A DNA stretch of 39,154 nucleotides from Candidatus Woesearchaeota archaeon (GCA_002688315.1 NZCN01000006.1:1-39154), one strand, 5' to 3'. Numbered from the stretch's first letter, positions 8,890-18,843 are shown. Program-made: numbers and translations. Notes: generated by a model from the sequence alone, not told the origin.

Positions 8890-9020
8890 ATGTTATTCTA
8901 ATTATAGTGCGTATTGCCTAAACTTCACTTAATTTTCTCCTCATTAACTTATTTAAGGGAGGATAAAATTAATTTTGGAGAACCAGAACAACTAACGAAA
9001 AAATGATAAGAAGTTTATAA

Positions 9021-11033
9021 TCATTCCATTCTTGTTCCGCTCCAGAGCTGCCATGACTCAGGGTCAGGCGCAGCTTCGCCGTACAAGAAGTAAGGCGGAG
9101 CATTTCTTCCGAAGTATGAGCGCTCAACATCAAGCCATGAATCACGTTGGCCCATCTCTAAGCCGTAAATAGAACTGCCGAAAAGCCTCCAGCCTCCAAG
9201 CATTGCCTTGTAATCCTGATGAGCAGGCTCAACAATTACATCTACTTCCCCTTTTTCTGTTTTGTCTTTCATTAACTGAATAAATTCTTTTATAGGAGCA
9301 TTTCCTTGTCCAGGAGTAACGTGCTCATCTTCCCAGCCGAAATTATCAGAAACGTGAACATGCCCGATTATGTTTTCGTCTTTCCATTCTTTTGCTTTAT
9401 CAAGATACCATTTTTTAAACCGCTCGTCAGTTTTTTCCATCGATTCGCCAGGATTGGACTTGAAGTATTTGCGCCACATGTTTGCGTGGCTGGTATCCCA
9501 TGTTGCTTTTATTCTGCTTTCAGCTTCTTTCCAAGCTTGTTCCTGGCTCATGCCGCGGTGTTCTTGCAAGCGTTTAGAAAGCATTTCTCTGGAGCCTAAT
9601 ACCATTCTCTTAACATCATCAGGATGTCCTCCATGAATCTCAGGAAAGAAATTTTCAATAGCAATGAACAAAGGCTTTTCGAATTTATCTCCGCCTCTAA
9701 CATCCCATCCCCACAATCCTTCTTTGGATGGTTTTTTCTCTCGGTCCATTGTATACATGGCAGCTCTGACAATTGTGTCTTCTGTTTTTTCCTCTGCGTA
9801 ATCTTGTATTGGGATTGTATTGTCTATGTTTTCCTGAACTTCTTTTGCTCTTGCATCGCTTGAAGCAGAAGATTCGTGAATAAATCTCATGTTCATTTCT
9901 TCCTGCTTTAGGCTTTCTTCAATCCATTCAGAAGGTAGTTTGCTTTCGCTTGGAAGGTAGTTGCCTCCTGTTCCTGCGAAACGTCCAACATTGAAGCTGT
10001 CCATAAGCTTCCATTGCTCTTCCACAGGCATGTCTTTTTCTACTTTTTTGTAAAATTCCAAAGCTTTTTTGAGTTTGTTGTAAGAGTTTCTGTTTTCTTC
10101 ATATGAGCGGGCATGAAATAATGAGCCTCCTTTAGCCTGCAATACCTGGTTTTCCATCTGAATCTTAAACCACATTTCTTCTGGTGTTCTTTGGTCTTCC
10201 GGATTGTCCTTATTCCATTGGTCTGCTTTTTCTTCAAAATCTTTCCAGTCTCGTTTTACTGCTTCGAAATCTGTTGTATCTTCGTTCCATTTCGGAACCC
10301 GTTTGAACAGTAATTGTGAATTAGAAGTGGTTTTTGGAATTTTATTGTAATCAACGTCTCTCCAAGAGTTTTCAGGGTCATCTGGATGATCTTCGTAAAC
10401 TGGTTCGTAGACAGGAACGTTTTTTCTTACAGGAGTTATTTGACCGTGGCGTTTGTCAACTAAATAGCGAATAGCTCGCTTATCTTCCTCTGGATACGCT
10501 TCAAAACCTTCATGTTGGAAATAATCGCGGATAGCTCTTGGATATTCTTGGGCGTGGACAACAACAGCCCCTCCATTAGTTGTATCAGCAGCAAAATCAA
10601 CTGCGCGCTGGATTTCGTGCAGGGTAGTTTCTCGAATAGCTTCGTCAAATTTGTCCTGCTGGAACCCAGCCAGGCTGCCTGCGTTTGGAGTTGCGTGAGT
10701 TGTTAGTTGAATCTTGTTTATTTTTGCAAGCTCTCTTATGTCAATACGCTCTTCTTTTCCAAACATTCCAGGAGTTGTATTGCCGCCTTGCATGCTTCCT
10801 TTTCCTTTTCCCATGAAACCAAGCTCAACTTTAGAAGCACCCTGGAAAACTTTTGCTTTTAACCCTTGGAGCTGGTCTCCAAATGGCGGAGCAGAAATAC
10901 CAATGTTTTCAGGGCTTAATCCGATTTCAGGAACAGTATCAGGAGACGCTTCTGCCGGAGGCTGCTCACCTGGCTTAAGGTCGATGTAATAGCCGCGGTC
11001 CATTGCAGTGTAATAGCTTTGGTTAAAAATCAT
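9021..11033 (-). CDS. large TIM-barrel protein, xylose isomerase/AP endonuclease family 2-like
   Basis: Strand-end motifs VVVHAQEYPRA, LFIAIENFFPEIHGG, NIIGHVHVSDNFGWEDEHVTPGQGN, VDVIVEPAHQD; long insertions. Confidence 0.7.
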   Translation of the reverse strand: MIFNQSYYTAMDRGYYIDLKPGEQPPAEASPDTVPEIGLSPENIGISAPPFGDQLQGLKAKVFQGASKVELGFMGKGKGSMQGGNTTPGMFGKEERIDIRELAKINKIQLTTHATPNAGSLAGFQQDKFDEAIRETTLHEIQRAVDFAADTTNGGAVVVHAQEYPRAIRDYFQHEGFEAYPEEDKRAIRYLVDKRHGQITPVRKNVPVYEPVYEDHPDDPENSWRDVDYNKIPKTTSNSQLLFKRVPKWNEDTTDFEAVKRDWKDFEEKADQWNKDNPEDQRTPEEMWFKIQMENQVLQAKGGSLFHARSYEENRNSYNKLKKALEFYKKVEKDMPVEEQWKLMDSFNVGRFAGTGGNYLPSESKLPSEWIEESLKQEEMNMRFIHESSASSDARAKEVQENIDNTIPIQDYAEEKTEDTIVRAAMYTMDREKKPSKEGLWGWDVRGGDKFEKPLFIAIENFFPEIHGGHPDDVKRMVLGSREMLSKRLQEHRGMSQEQAWKEAESRIKATWDTSHANMWRKYFKSNPGESMEKTDERFKKWYLDKAKEWKDENIIGHVHVSDNFGWEDEHVTPGQGNAPIKEFIQLMKDKTEKGEVDVIVEPAHQDYKAMLGGWRLFGSSIYGLEMGQRDSWLDVERSYFGRNAPPYFLYGEAAPDPESWQLWSGTRME

Positions 11034-11036
11034 TTT

Positions 11037-11627
11037 TTACCAAGGTTGTTGTTCTTCTCTTCTTTTTTTCTCTTTCTCTTCTTCTCTTTTCACATAACTG
11101 TCAGACACGTCTCCTCCTGTTTCCCTTTCATACATTTGTTGGGGTCCATCAGAAGCTCCTGTTCTGTAAACTTGTTGAGAGCCTTCTCCGCTAGTGTCTG
11201 CGCCTGTTGTTGTTACCTTAGAACTGTAATCCACTTTTGCTTTTGCGTCTTCAATAGCTTGGCCGTATATCGGCTTATGGTCTATTTTTCCTTTTTCTTT
11301 GGCTTCACTATCAGCCAGCTCCTCAAGGTTTTGCATTTCTGCTTCAGCAACAGTTTCTCCTAACTCTTCTATTTTTTTATCTCCTTCAAACCTTGCAGTC
11401 TTGAATATGCTTTTCTCTTCAGCAGTTGCAAGTTGTGAAATGTCACGAGCTTTTACCTGCTCTATGGGAGCGTGTTTTTTTTCTTCAGCATCTCCTATCT
11501 CGCGCATAGAGTCTCTAATCAGAGATTCAGCTTCTTCTATTTCACGCTTTCTTCCTTCTTCAATCTCTTTTAAGCGCTTGATTCGCTCTTCAGGATCCAA
11601 TTTTTTTATTTCTTCGAGTTCACTCAT
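11037..11627 (-). CDS. charged coiled-coil hypothetical protein
   Basis: 196 aa, E/K/R-rich; 3-nt spacing to the TIM-barrel gene. Confidence 0.7.
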   Translation of the reverse strand: MSELEEIKKLDPEERIKRLKEIEEGRKREIEEAESLIRDSMREIGDAEEKKHAPIEQVKARDISQLATAEEKSIFKTARFEGDKKIEELGETVAEAEMQNLEELADSEAKEKGKIDHKPIYGQAIEDAKAKVDYSSKVTTTGADTSGEGSQQVYRTGASDGPQQMYERETGGDVSDSYVKREEEKEKKRREEQQPW

Positions 11628-11628
11628 T

Positions 11629-13149
11629 TTACCAAGTCATTAAACCATGCATTTTCTTATAATTTTTGTATGTTTGGAATATTGAACGCTTAAGGTCTCT
11701 TTTCATTGATGCTATTTGTAGTGTGTCATCTACATCTTTTCCTTTTTTAGGCCCTCCTTTCTTTTTTAATGAAGGTATGCCTTCTGTTAATGGTGAAACT
11801 ATTTCTTTAATTCCTCCTAGCACTCCTACAAAAGGCTCGGCAGCTCCTTTTACTGTTTCAGCCAATTCATTTGGCTCTTTCTTTTCTTTTTTCTCCTCTT
11901 CAAATATCTCGCCGCCTTCTTTCAAGTAAGTTTTGAGCTCTTCTCCAAGGCTGTCAAGAGCTTCTTTTATTGATTCGTTAACACTGCTGAGAAGATTTAA
12001 ATCTTCCTCTTCCTTCATGTTGATATAATTTTTTATCTGGTCCTCGCTCCAAACATAGCCGCGCAAAATCAGGTCGAACTTTCCTGTGTGCATAGGCCCT
12101 CGTTGATAGCCTTCCTGTACATAACTTAGCGCAGGCCTTGTTCTGTAGTACATGTGCACTAAAACACAGGGCTTGTACTTGCTCTTGGTCTCCTTATACG
12201 TAAGCACTTCAATTTCAACTAAAGCGCCTTCAAAAGCAGTTATCAAGTCAGGCATGTCGCTCCTTACAAGCTTTTCAGCCATTTGCAATCTTTGAATGTT
12301 TCTTAAGTAAGGCTTAATCCAGCCCATGTAAAGCTTTATGGTGTCATAGTGCTGCTTGAGATATTTTATAGTGAACTTGCGCCTGGTTTTGAGTTCCTGA
12401 TAAGTTCGGAGCTTCCACATATAGTATTGGGTGAGCTTGCGTTTCAAAACTTCTTTTACTTTCTCATTGAATTTTAGTCCGTCAACTGCTTTGTCAACAT
12501 TGCTTACCACTCTGTTTGTTGCTGAATCAAAATTTTCAGCAGCCACTTCGTGAAGCCCAATGTCATCTGCTCTTACTCTAAAAAACAAGTCAGGAAGAAT
12601 AGTAAAGCCTACTGTCTGCGAAAGGCCGTAAACAGAAGCAGCATTCTTAACACCGCCTTCAACCTGGTCAACCCATATTCCCTTTAGCGTAATTTCAGAG
12701 CCAGAAGCGTCTTCATCTTTCTTCTTTGCGTTGCGGTTAAATGTGTGATTGTAATATCCAAGGCGCTCATCAATAATTCTAAGCTCACGAACAATCTGGA
12801 AAAGCGCTTTAAGCATTTCACTTATCCCTTTCAAAAATTGGGCAGCTTTATCCTGCTGCATTCCAATACGCTGCTCTCCAAGCCCAAAAAAAGAAGAGCC
12901 TTCAGAAGCAGCATTTATGTCTGTAATCTTGACAGCCCTGTTATAGCTCCAGCCATACTTGAGTTCATCAATTGTCCAGAAATATGCTTCTTCTATTGGA
13001 AGATTTATTGCTTCGGTAACAAGCCTGTAAAAATATTCTGGCTTTGGAAAGCCTGTTTTTTCCTTTACTCCGCTCACTAGCTCAGCTTCCTCCTCTGCTT
13101 GAAAGAAAAACTTCTTCAATAATTCCTTTTTTTTATCTTCGTCTGCCAT
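11629..13149 (-). CDS. uncharacterised 506-aa protein heading a three-gene operon
   Basis: Long ORF with aligned promoter (TATA-like cttatatatt) just upstream; no family recognised. Confidence 0.75.
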   Translation of the reverse strand: MADEDKKKELLKKFFFQAEEEAELVSGVKEKTGFPKPEYFYRLVTEAINLPIEEAYFWTIDELKYGWSYNRAVKITDINAASEGSSFFGLGEQRIGMQQDKAAQFLKGISEMLKALFQIVRELRIIDERLGYYNHTFNRNAKKKDEDASGSEITLKGIWVDQVEGGVKNAASVYGLSQTVGFTILPDLFFRVRADDIGLHEVAAENFDSATNRVVSNVDKAVDGLKFNEKVKEVLKRKLTQYYMWKLRTYQELKTRRKFTIKYLKQHYDTIKLYMGWIKPYLRNIQRLQMAEKLVRSDMPDLITAFEGALVEIEVLTYKETKSKYKPCVLVHMYYRTRPALSYVQEGYQRGPMHTGKFDLILRGYVWSEDQIKNYINMKEEEDLNLLSSVNESIKEALDSLGEELKTYLKEGGEIFEEEKKEKKEPNELAETVKGAAEPFVGVLGGIKEIVSPLTEGIPSLKKKGGPKKGKDVDDTLQIASMKRDLKRSIFQTYKNYKKMHGLMTW

Positions 13150-13194
13150 TTTCTCTTAATATGCAAATTTGTATACTAATATATAAGTATTTTT

Positions 13195-14862
13195 CTATGC
13201 TGGGTGGTCATGCCCTAATATTTTACGCTTGTGAAGCTCTTTCATGTGGTTGAATTTGTGCTGCATTATGCTTGGAATATTGTTGAAATTTTCAAGAAGC
13301 AATGCAACATGCTCTCCTCCAAGGAAATGAGGCAGTATAACATAATTTGCTCCAAAATTATAAAGCTTTAAAGCATTTTCAACATGGTTTGAGGTTACTA
13401 TTGCAACAGCACGGCCTTTTTTAGCTTCTTTTATGAGGAGCTCATTCTCGTAATTAGTTGGTATGGTGCTTACAACAAGCTCAGCATTATCTATGTTCAG
13501 TTTTTTTATGAATTCCACATTCCCTATGTCTCCATAAATGCACGGTATCTTTTGTTTTTTAAGCTTGGCAACAACATCAGGGTCAAAATCAACAATAACA
13601 AAAGACTTTCCAAGATCTTTTAATTTGCGGGCAATGCTATAGCCTATCCTGTTGTAACCGCATAATATAACATCAAACTTTGACTTGGGAATTTGCTCAA
13701 CACCAGCAGGCTTGAAATGGAAAATTCCTTTGAGAGTGTTGTAAACTTTTTCATCATACTTGACAACATAAGTTGTTGTAGTTATTGTAACAGCAGCAAC
13801 AGCTATTATAATTGCGCTAACTTGCCCTGCTATGTGGCCTAAGGAAACTCCCAACGCAATGATTATGAGAGAAAACTCGCTAATCTGCCCTGTAGGCAAG
13901 CCTGTCATTATTGAAATCTTCTTGTTATATCCAAGCAAAGAACTCATTAAAACCACTATGATTGTCTTCCCTATAATTGCAAATAATGAAAAAACTATTA
14001 TTGGAACAAGCATCGAGCTAAATGAAGGCAAAACAAACTGCATTCCTAGAGAAACAAAAAAGATTGTAGCGAAGAAATCTCTTAAAGACTTAACTCTGCT
14101 GACTACCTCGAGCTTGTAAGAAGAAGACGCAAGGGTAACTCCAGCAACAAACGCGCCTATAGCAATTGAATAACCCAGAAAATTTGCAAAAAATGCAAAC
14201 GAGAAAAGCCAGGAAACTGCAGATAAAAACAGCAACTCAGTTGACCTTGCTGAAATTTTAAACACAACAGGAAGCACAGTTTTTGCAGCAACAAAAGCAA
14301 CAATGAAAATTAAAGCACCTTTAGCAAGCGATAAAGCAATAAGCTGATAGCTCTGTCCAAGGCTTGGAAGCAAAGCAAGCACTAATATTGCAACCACATC
14401 CTGAATCAGCAAAATTCCAAGAATAATTTTTCCATAAAGCGTATCCAAGCTTCCCCTGTCGCTTAGTAACTTAATTACAATCATAGTGCTGCTTAAAGTA
14501 AGCGCAGCTGCAATGTAAAAAGACGCAATTGTACTGAAGCCAAGCAATGCAGCAATAACAAAACTAATTCCGCCAGTAAGTGCTACTTGCCCTGTTCCTA
14601 TGATTCCTGCTTTCAAACCTAAACTGCGAATCTTATTGAAATCTATCTCTAAGCCCACTATGAAAAGAACAAAAGCAATTCCAAGCTCTGACAGAAGCGC
14701 AATAGTCTCTGTGCTGGTAATAAGCCCTGTAAGGTAAGGCCCGACAATAAAACCAGCAATTATGTATCCCAAAATCATTGGCTGCTTAATTAAACGGGCA
14801 GCATAAGCAAGCAACGTGGCAACAATAATTACAGTTCCGATTTCAAACATCAAGTTAGCCAT
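13195..14862 (-). CDS. CPA2-family Na+(K+)/H+ antiporter with C-terminal TrkA-N domain (Kef-like)
   Basis: PMILGYIIAGFIVGPYLTG, FVLFIVGLEIDF, TLSSTMIVIKLL; FDVILCGYNRIGYSIARKL..VIVDFD. Confidence 0.92.
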   Translation of the reverse strand: MANLMFEIGTVIIVATLLAYAARLIKQPMILGYIIAGFIVGPYLTGLITSTETIALLSELGIAFVLFIVGLEIDFNKIRSLGLKAGIIGTGQVALTGGISFVIAALLGFSTIASFYIAAALTLSSTMIVIKLLSDRGSLDTLYGKIILGILLIQDVVAILVLALLPSLGQSYQLIALSLAKGALIFIVAFVAAKTVLPVVFKISARSTELLFLSAVSWLFSFAFFANFLGYSIAIGAFVAGVTLASSSYKLEVVSRVKSLRDFFATIFFVSLGMQFVLPSFSSMLVPIIVFSLFAIIGKTIIVVLMSSLLGYNKKISIMTGLPTGQISEFSLIIIALGVSLGHIAGQVSAIIIAVAAVTITTTTYVVKYDEKVYNTLKGIFHFKPAGVEQIPKSKFDVILCGYNRIGYSIARKLKDLGKSFVIVDFDPDVVAKLKKQKIPCIYGDIGNVEFIKKLNIDNAELVVSTIPTNYENELLIKEAKKGRAVAIVTSNHVENALKLYNFGANYVILPHFLGGEHVALLLENFNNIPSIMQHKFNHMKELHKRKILGHDHPA

Positions 14863-15632
14863 AACTCACTCCCTATCAAATCAAGCATGTCGCTAGCAGT
14901 CATTCCATACCCGAATTTTTTTGATAATTTTTCTCCAATCTTTCCATTAACATAAGCAGCAACAACAGCAGCTTTCCATAGATTACGTTCCTGTGCGAGA
15001 ATGCCGGCAGCCATCCCTGCAAGAACATCTCCTGTTCCAGAGACAGTCATGCCAGCATGCCCTGTTTTGTTGTAAGCAATTTTGTTTTTTGAAATGATTT
15101 TGTCTTCAGCAGCTTTTACTATTATTACGTTGCTTCCAATTTTACTTTTAACATTTTTTTCAGTACACCCGCTGTTTTTCAGCAAAATCTCAAACTCCTT
15201 TTCATGAGGGGTAATGATTGAGTTAGAAACATCCTGAAGCTTTACTGATTTGATTGCGTCTGCGTCAATTACTTTGAATGCTTTTATTTTCTTTGCAACA
15301 GCAGCAGCAAACTTTTTCGTTTCTTTTCTAACACCAATTCCATTGCCAATAACCACCACATCAAACTTTTTTGAAAGCTCAACTATTTTATTGACAGAAC
15401 TAGTGGTAAAGTAGTCTCCCTTAACTTTTACAGTAATAAAATCAGGGCTTAAGCAGTTAACAACCCAAGCAACTTTTTCAGGAGCAACAATGGTTACATT
15501 ATCAACACCAGCTCTGAAAGCAGCCATCCCTGCAAGATAAACCGCTCCTGCATAGTCAATAGAGCCTCCGATTACCAAAACCCGTCCATTATCTCCTTTG
15601 TGAGATTTCCTGCTTCTTTTTTTCAATTTCAT
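14850..15632 (-). CDS. nnrD: NAD(P)H-hydrate dehydratase (YjeF C-terminal/carbohydrate kinase family)
   Basis: VLVIGGSIDYAGAVYLAGMAAFRAGVDNV, TPHEKEFE, GTGDVLAGMAAGILAQ. Confidence 0.9.
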   Translation of the reverse strand: MKLKKRSRKSHKGDNGRVLVIGGSIDYAGAVYLAGMAAFRAGVDNVTIVAPEKVAWVVNCLSPDFITVKVKGDYFTTSSVNKIVELSKKFDVVVIGNGIGVRKETKKFAAAVAKKIKAFKVIDADAIKSVKLQDVSNSIITPHEKEFEILLKNSGCTEKNVKSKIGSNVIIVKAAEDKIISKNKIAYNKTGHAGMTVSGTGDVLAGMAAGILAQERNLWKAAVVAAYVNGKIGEKLSKKFGYGMTASDMLDLIGSELWLT

Positions 15633-15733
15633 TTTCTTAGTTTTTTCATTGCAATAACATGGCTGATAACCATATTTCTTAGCTCGCTAAAATCAGAAAG
15701 CTTCTTGTTTCCAATTATTGATGATTTTTTCAT
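15629..15733 (-). CDS. small hypothetical protein (34 aa)
   Basis: MKKSSIIGNKKLSDFSELRNMVISHVIAMKKLRK; ATGA overlaps with both neighbours. Not in ORF track (size). Confidence 0.4.
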   Translation of the reverse strand: MKKSSIIGNKKLSDFSELRNMVISHVIAMKKLRK

Positions 15734-15873
15734 TTTCTTTTTATTACAATATTGCCCTCATCATCTATTTCAAACAATAACTTATCGCCTTTCTTCCACT
15801 TCTTAGCAAGAACTATCTGCTTTGGCAAAGTTATCTTGAACTGCTTATTCGTGTCATACTGAAGCCTAACCAT
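15730..15873 (-). CDS. SpoVT-AbrB-like DNA-binding protein (47 aa)
   Basis: MVRLQYDTNKQFKITLPKQIVLAKKWKKGDKLLFEIDDEGNIVIKRK is an AbrB swapped-hairpin pattern. Not in ORF track (size). Confidence 0.75.
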   Translation of the reverse strand: MVRLQYDTNKQFKITLPKQIVLAKKWKKGDKLLFEIDDEGNIVIKRK

Positions 15874-15990
15874 AACAGAACAAACTGCGTTCATTATATA
15901 TAAATGTATCTATTTAAATATGATTTAAAATATACTTAAAACTAGGTATATTTGTTTTGTTTTCTGACTAGAAAAACAAAGATTTATATA

Positions 15991-16010
15991 GTACACGTAC
16001 ATACACGTAC
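15991..16010 (+). promoter_or_regulatory. candidate VapB operator: tandem 10-bp repeats between TATA and start codon
   Basis: gtacacgtac-atacacgtac directly after tttatata and 4 nt before ATG 16015. Confidence 0.55.
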
Positions 16011-16014
16011 ATTT

Positions 16015-16257
16015 ATGGCAACGAAAACAATAACAATTACAGAAGAAGCGTACAATAAATTGAAGATAAGGAAAAAAGGCAAGGAAAGCTTTAGCGATGT
16101 GATTAACAGAACAATGCCTTATAGCGACTGGGAAGACCTTGTCGGAGTTCTTAGTAAGAAATCTGCTGACAATTTGATGAAATCTGTTGAAGAATCAAGA
16201 AAAAGCTGGGATGAGCCTATGAGATTTATTGGTAAGCCAAAGAAGGTGTCGCATTGA
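16015..16257 (+). CDS. VapB-type antitoxin
   Basis: MATKTITITEEAYNKLKIRKKGKESFSDVINR; overlaps the PIN gene. Confidence 0.85.
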   Translation: MATKTITITEEAYNKLKIRKKGKESFSDVINRTMPYSDWEDLVGVLSKKSADNLMKSVEESRKSWDEPMRFIGKPKKVSH

Positions 16258-16640
16258 TTTCTGACACTACTTTTTTAATTGATTTAAGCAGAGGAGACAA
16301 TGGAGCCTTTAAGAAACTTCGAGAGCTTAAGAAAAGAAAAGAACCTTTAACTACAACTGTAATTACTCAGTACGAACTTTGGCGAGGTCGTGGCGGTTTA
16401 ACAGATAAGGAACGACACGTCATAGGAAATGTTGTTGATAACTCACTTATTATATCGCTTGAATTTGATAGTGCAAAACTTGCAGGAATAATCAACAATA
16501 AGTTGCGCAAGGCAGGCATAACAGTTGGTAGTAGAGATTGCCTCATAGCCGGAATAACAATTGCAGGCGGAGATACTTTACTAACAAGAAACATTAAAGA
16601 CTTTTCCAGAATCGAAGGAATTCAATTAGAAACCTATTAG
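16254..16640 (+). CDS. VapC-type PIN-domain toxin
   Basis: ISDTTFLIDLSRG, ITQYELWRG, GSRDCLIAGITIAGGDTLLTRNIKDF; TTG start. Confidence 0.88.
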   Translation: MISDTTFLIDLSRGDNGAFKKLRELKKRKEPLTTTVITQYELWRGRGGLTDKERHVIGNVVDNSLIISLEFDSAKLAGIINNKLRKAGITVGSRDCLIAGITIAGGDTLLTRNIKDFSRIEGIQLETY

Positions 16641-16683
16641 AGTACGAAAACTTTATATACAAATCTTTCCAAAAGTGGTTGTA

Positions 16684-17121
16684 ATGAATCTTTTACTAAG
16701 CAAAAAAGCTATTTTTGGTCCTGGAGGCGGAGTAGGCGGTCCAAGGCAGCCAATAAGCGGAGTGCTTGGTCTCTTATTTCTTGCGTTAGGTATTATTCCT
16801 TTGCTTAACACTTTTGGAGTTATACCTTTTAACATTCCGCCTGTGCCACATGGAATAATACTTTGGGTGCTTGCTGTTGTGGGCGGTGCTGTTTTGCTGT
16901 GGGATGCTTTGATTGAAAACATGCCTACTGGCATAGAAGGCCAATTAAGAATGGCAAGTCTTATTGGAGGGCTTATCCTGCTTGTTATCGGAATAATACC
17001 AATACTTAACCACTTTGGAATACTTGGCTTTGGTTTGCCAAGCTTTATAGACATGATAAAAAACGTTTTATTCACTATTGCAGGAGTTCTGTTGCTGTAC
17101 GGAGCTGCCAAGCAGTTCTGA
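16684..17121 (+). CDS. small multi-TM membrane protein
   Basis: About four hydrophobic helices; ATG at 16684 (track start 16675). Confidence 0.7.
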   Translation: MNLLLSKKAIFGPGGGVGGPRQPISGVLGLLFLALGIIPLLNTFGVIPFNIPPVPHGIILWVLAVVGGAVLLWDALIENMPTGIEGQLRMASLIGGLILLVIGIIPILNHFGILGFGLPSFIDMIKNVLFTIAGVLLLYGAAKQF

Positions 17122-17195
17122 TTCTATAGAAAGCTTTAAATATCACAAACACGAAAAAAGCATCATTAAGTAGTTATAGCTTTAAACGGTGCCTT

Positions 17196-18422
17196 TTGAT
17201 GAAGAAAAAACTCGTCACTATCATTCTGCTTAGTTTAATGTTTACGGTTTTATTTAGTAATGCGGTGTATGCAGATCCTATCATTGACTGGTTTAAAGAA
17301 GAACGGGAATGGCCTCCTTTTGGTGTTGCTGCAGAGAGTACAGACCCTATTCCTATATGGCTTATAGGGCTTATGTGGTTGACTCTTGGAACTGCGTTTT
17401 TTTTGGTTTTAACCAGAATTGAATTCATAAAAGGAAGCACCCATAAGAACGCTGTTCTGGTGCTTGCCCTTGGTATTTCTGGCGTAGCCATATCATCAAC
17501 AGCTTTTGTGAACACTTTTGTAAGCATTTTTGGATTAACTTCTTTTGCAGCATCTATACTTGCAATTATTACCATAATTTCATTAGTATGGGGGTTAGGC
17601 CATAAGGCTGTTGGTGTTGGATCTGAACTGGCAGCTGAAGGTAAGGAAACAATTAAAGATATGAAAGATGTTGAAGGGAAAGAAGAAACAGAGAAACGAA
17701 TGCTTAGTACTCTTGAGAAAATTGAGAGTGATGGCATAACGAAAGCTGAACATATAAGAGAATATCTTGCTGAAATAAACCGTTTATTACGAGATACTAG
17801 TCAACTTAAAGGTAAAAAGTTAAGACAGCGATTTATTGACAGGTTAAGCACTGTTCAAGCTACGGCTCGTGGTTTGAAGCTAGATGTCAAAGAAATTGAA
17901 AGGCTTAAGGAAAAAGTAAGGCAAACCTTGACTGAGAACAAACGCATATTGCGCAGAAATATGGAAACGAAATTTAATACCTTTTTGCATAGTTCGAAAG
18001 TGGTAATACCAGCAGGCTCTACTCTCGCCACGGAAAGATCTAAACTATCAAACTACCTTAACACTTTAGAAGCAAGTTTAAAAACCGGTTTAGACATAGA
18101 CAATAAGATAAACCAAATTAGTGTTGAATTAGGAGGTACAGGAGGTGGTGGGGGGAAACTAAAAGAGTTTCTGGATGCATTTGAAAATGGGATTGCCGCT
18201 TTACGTTCTCGGAAGTATGCAGATGCGCAAACAGATTTTGGAGTAGCATTTGCTGCGATAGAAGAGATAAGAGCTCAGCTCGCTGAACTCGAGAGGTTAG
18301 AGGAACAATTCGATACTAGGATAAATACTGATTTAAACTTAGAGGAAAATATAGAAGAACACTTAAGAAGAGCGACTATAATCATAAGTGATCCAACAGG
18401 TCCACCTCCTGTTCCTCCTTGA
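17196..18422 (+). CDS. secreted/membrane protein with signal peptide, TM helices and coiled coil
   Basis: MMKKKLVTIILLSLMFTVLFSNAVYA signal; TM segments; C-terminal helical region ending PTGPPPVPP. Confidence 0.7.
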   Translation: MMKKKLVTIILLSLMFTVLFSNAVYADPIIDWFKEEREWPPFGVAAESTDPIPIWLIGLMWLTLGTAFFLVLTRIEFIKGSTHKNAVLVLALGISGVAISSTAFVNTFVSIFGLTSFAASILAIITIISLVWGLGHKAVGVGSELAAEGKETIKDMKDVEGKEETEKRMLSTLEKIESDGITKAEHIREYLAEINRLLRDTSQLKGKKLRQRFIDRLSTVQATARGLKLDVKEIERLKEKVRQTLTENKRILRRNMETKFNTFLHSSKVVIPAGSTLATERSKLSNYLNTLEASLKTGLDIDNKINQISVELGGTGGGGGKLKEFLDAFENGIAALRSRKYADAQTDFGVAFAAIEEIRAQLAELERLEEQFDTRINTDLNLEENIEEHLRRATIIISDPTGPPPVPP

Positions 18423-18427
18423 GTATA

Positions 18428-18515
18428 AGCTTTCAACCATCTCAATTTCTATGTTGAGGCCTTTTGGCAATGGTACACGCATGACAAGTCTTAGTGCGCG
18501 TTCGTCTGTGGCTAA
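18428..18515 (-). pseudogene. displaced 3'-end fragment of rps10
   Basis: Translates LATDERALRLVMRVPLPKGLNIEIEMVES, identical to the S10 C-terminus; about 19 nt differences over 88 nt, all synonymous; stop codon replaced by TTA. Homology may extend a few nt to about 18524. Confidence 0.93.
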
Positions 18516-18557
18516 TAATGAGAACATTTAAATAACAATTGAACTACTTTTAATAAC

Positions 18558-18836
18558 ATGACACAACTGGTTTTAAACGTTGTTATAAAGGAAGAGAAAA
18601 AAGGCGGTTATTCAGCTGTTTGCACTGGACTTGATGTTGCAAGCCAAGGCGAAACAGTAGAAGAAGCTATATCTAATGTTAAAGAAGCTGTAGAGCTGTA
18701 TTTTGAAAGTGCAGAACAACTGGGGGAACTTGACACTGTTCTTGATGGACTTGGCTTGACTAAAGAAGACTTAAAAAAGAAATCAATAATAGCTAAGGCA
18801 ATAACAGCTAATGTGCCGATAGAAGTTACAGTGTGA
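18558..18836 (+). CDS. hicB: HicB-family antitoxin
   Basis: KEEKKGGYSAVCTGLDVASQGETVEEAISNVKEAVELYFE. Confidence 0.88.
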   Translation: MTQLVLNVVIKEEKKGGYSAVCTGLDVASQGETVEEAISNVKEAVELYFESAEQLGELDTVLDGLGLTKEDLKKKSIIAKAITANVPIEVTV

Positions 18837-18843
18837 TTGGCAA

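Noticed and set aside
15900-16684. Displaced gene end around VapBC (AbrB or 16684 membrane gene)
   Set aside because: No convincing match to either neighbouring gene start on the appropriate strand.
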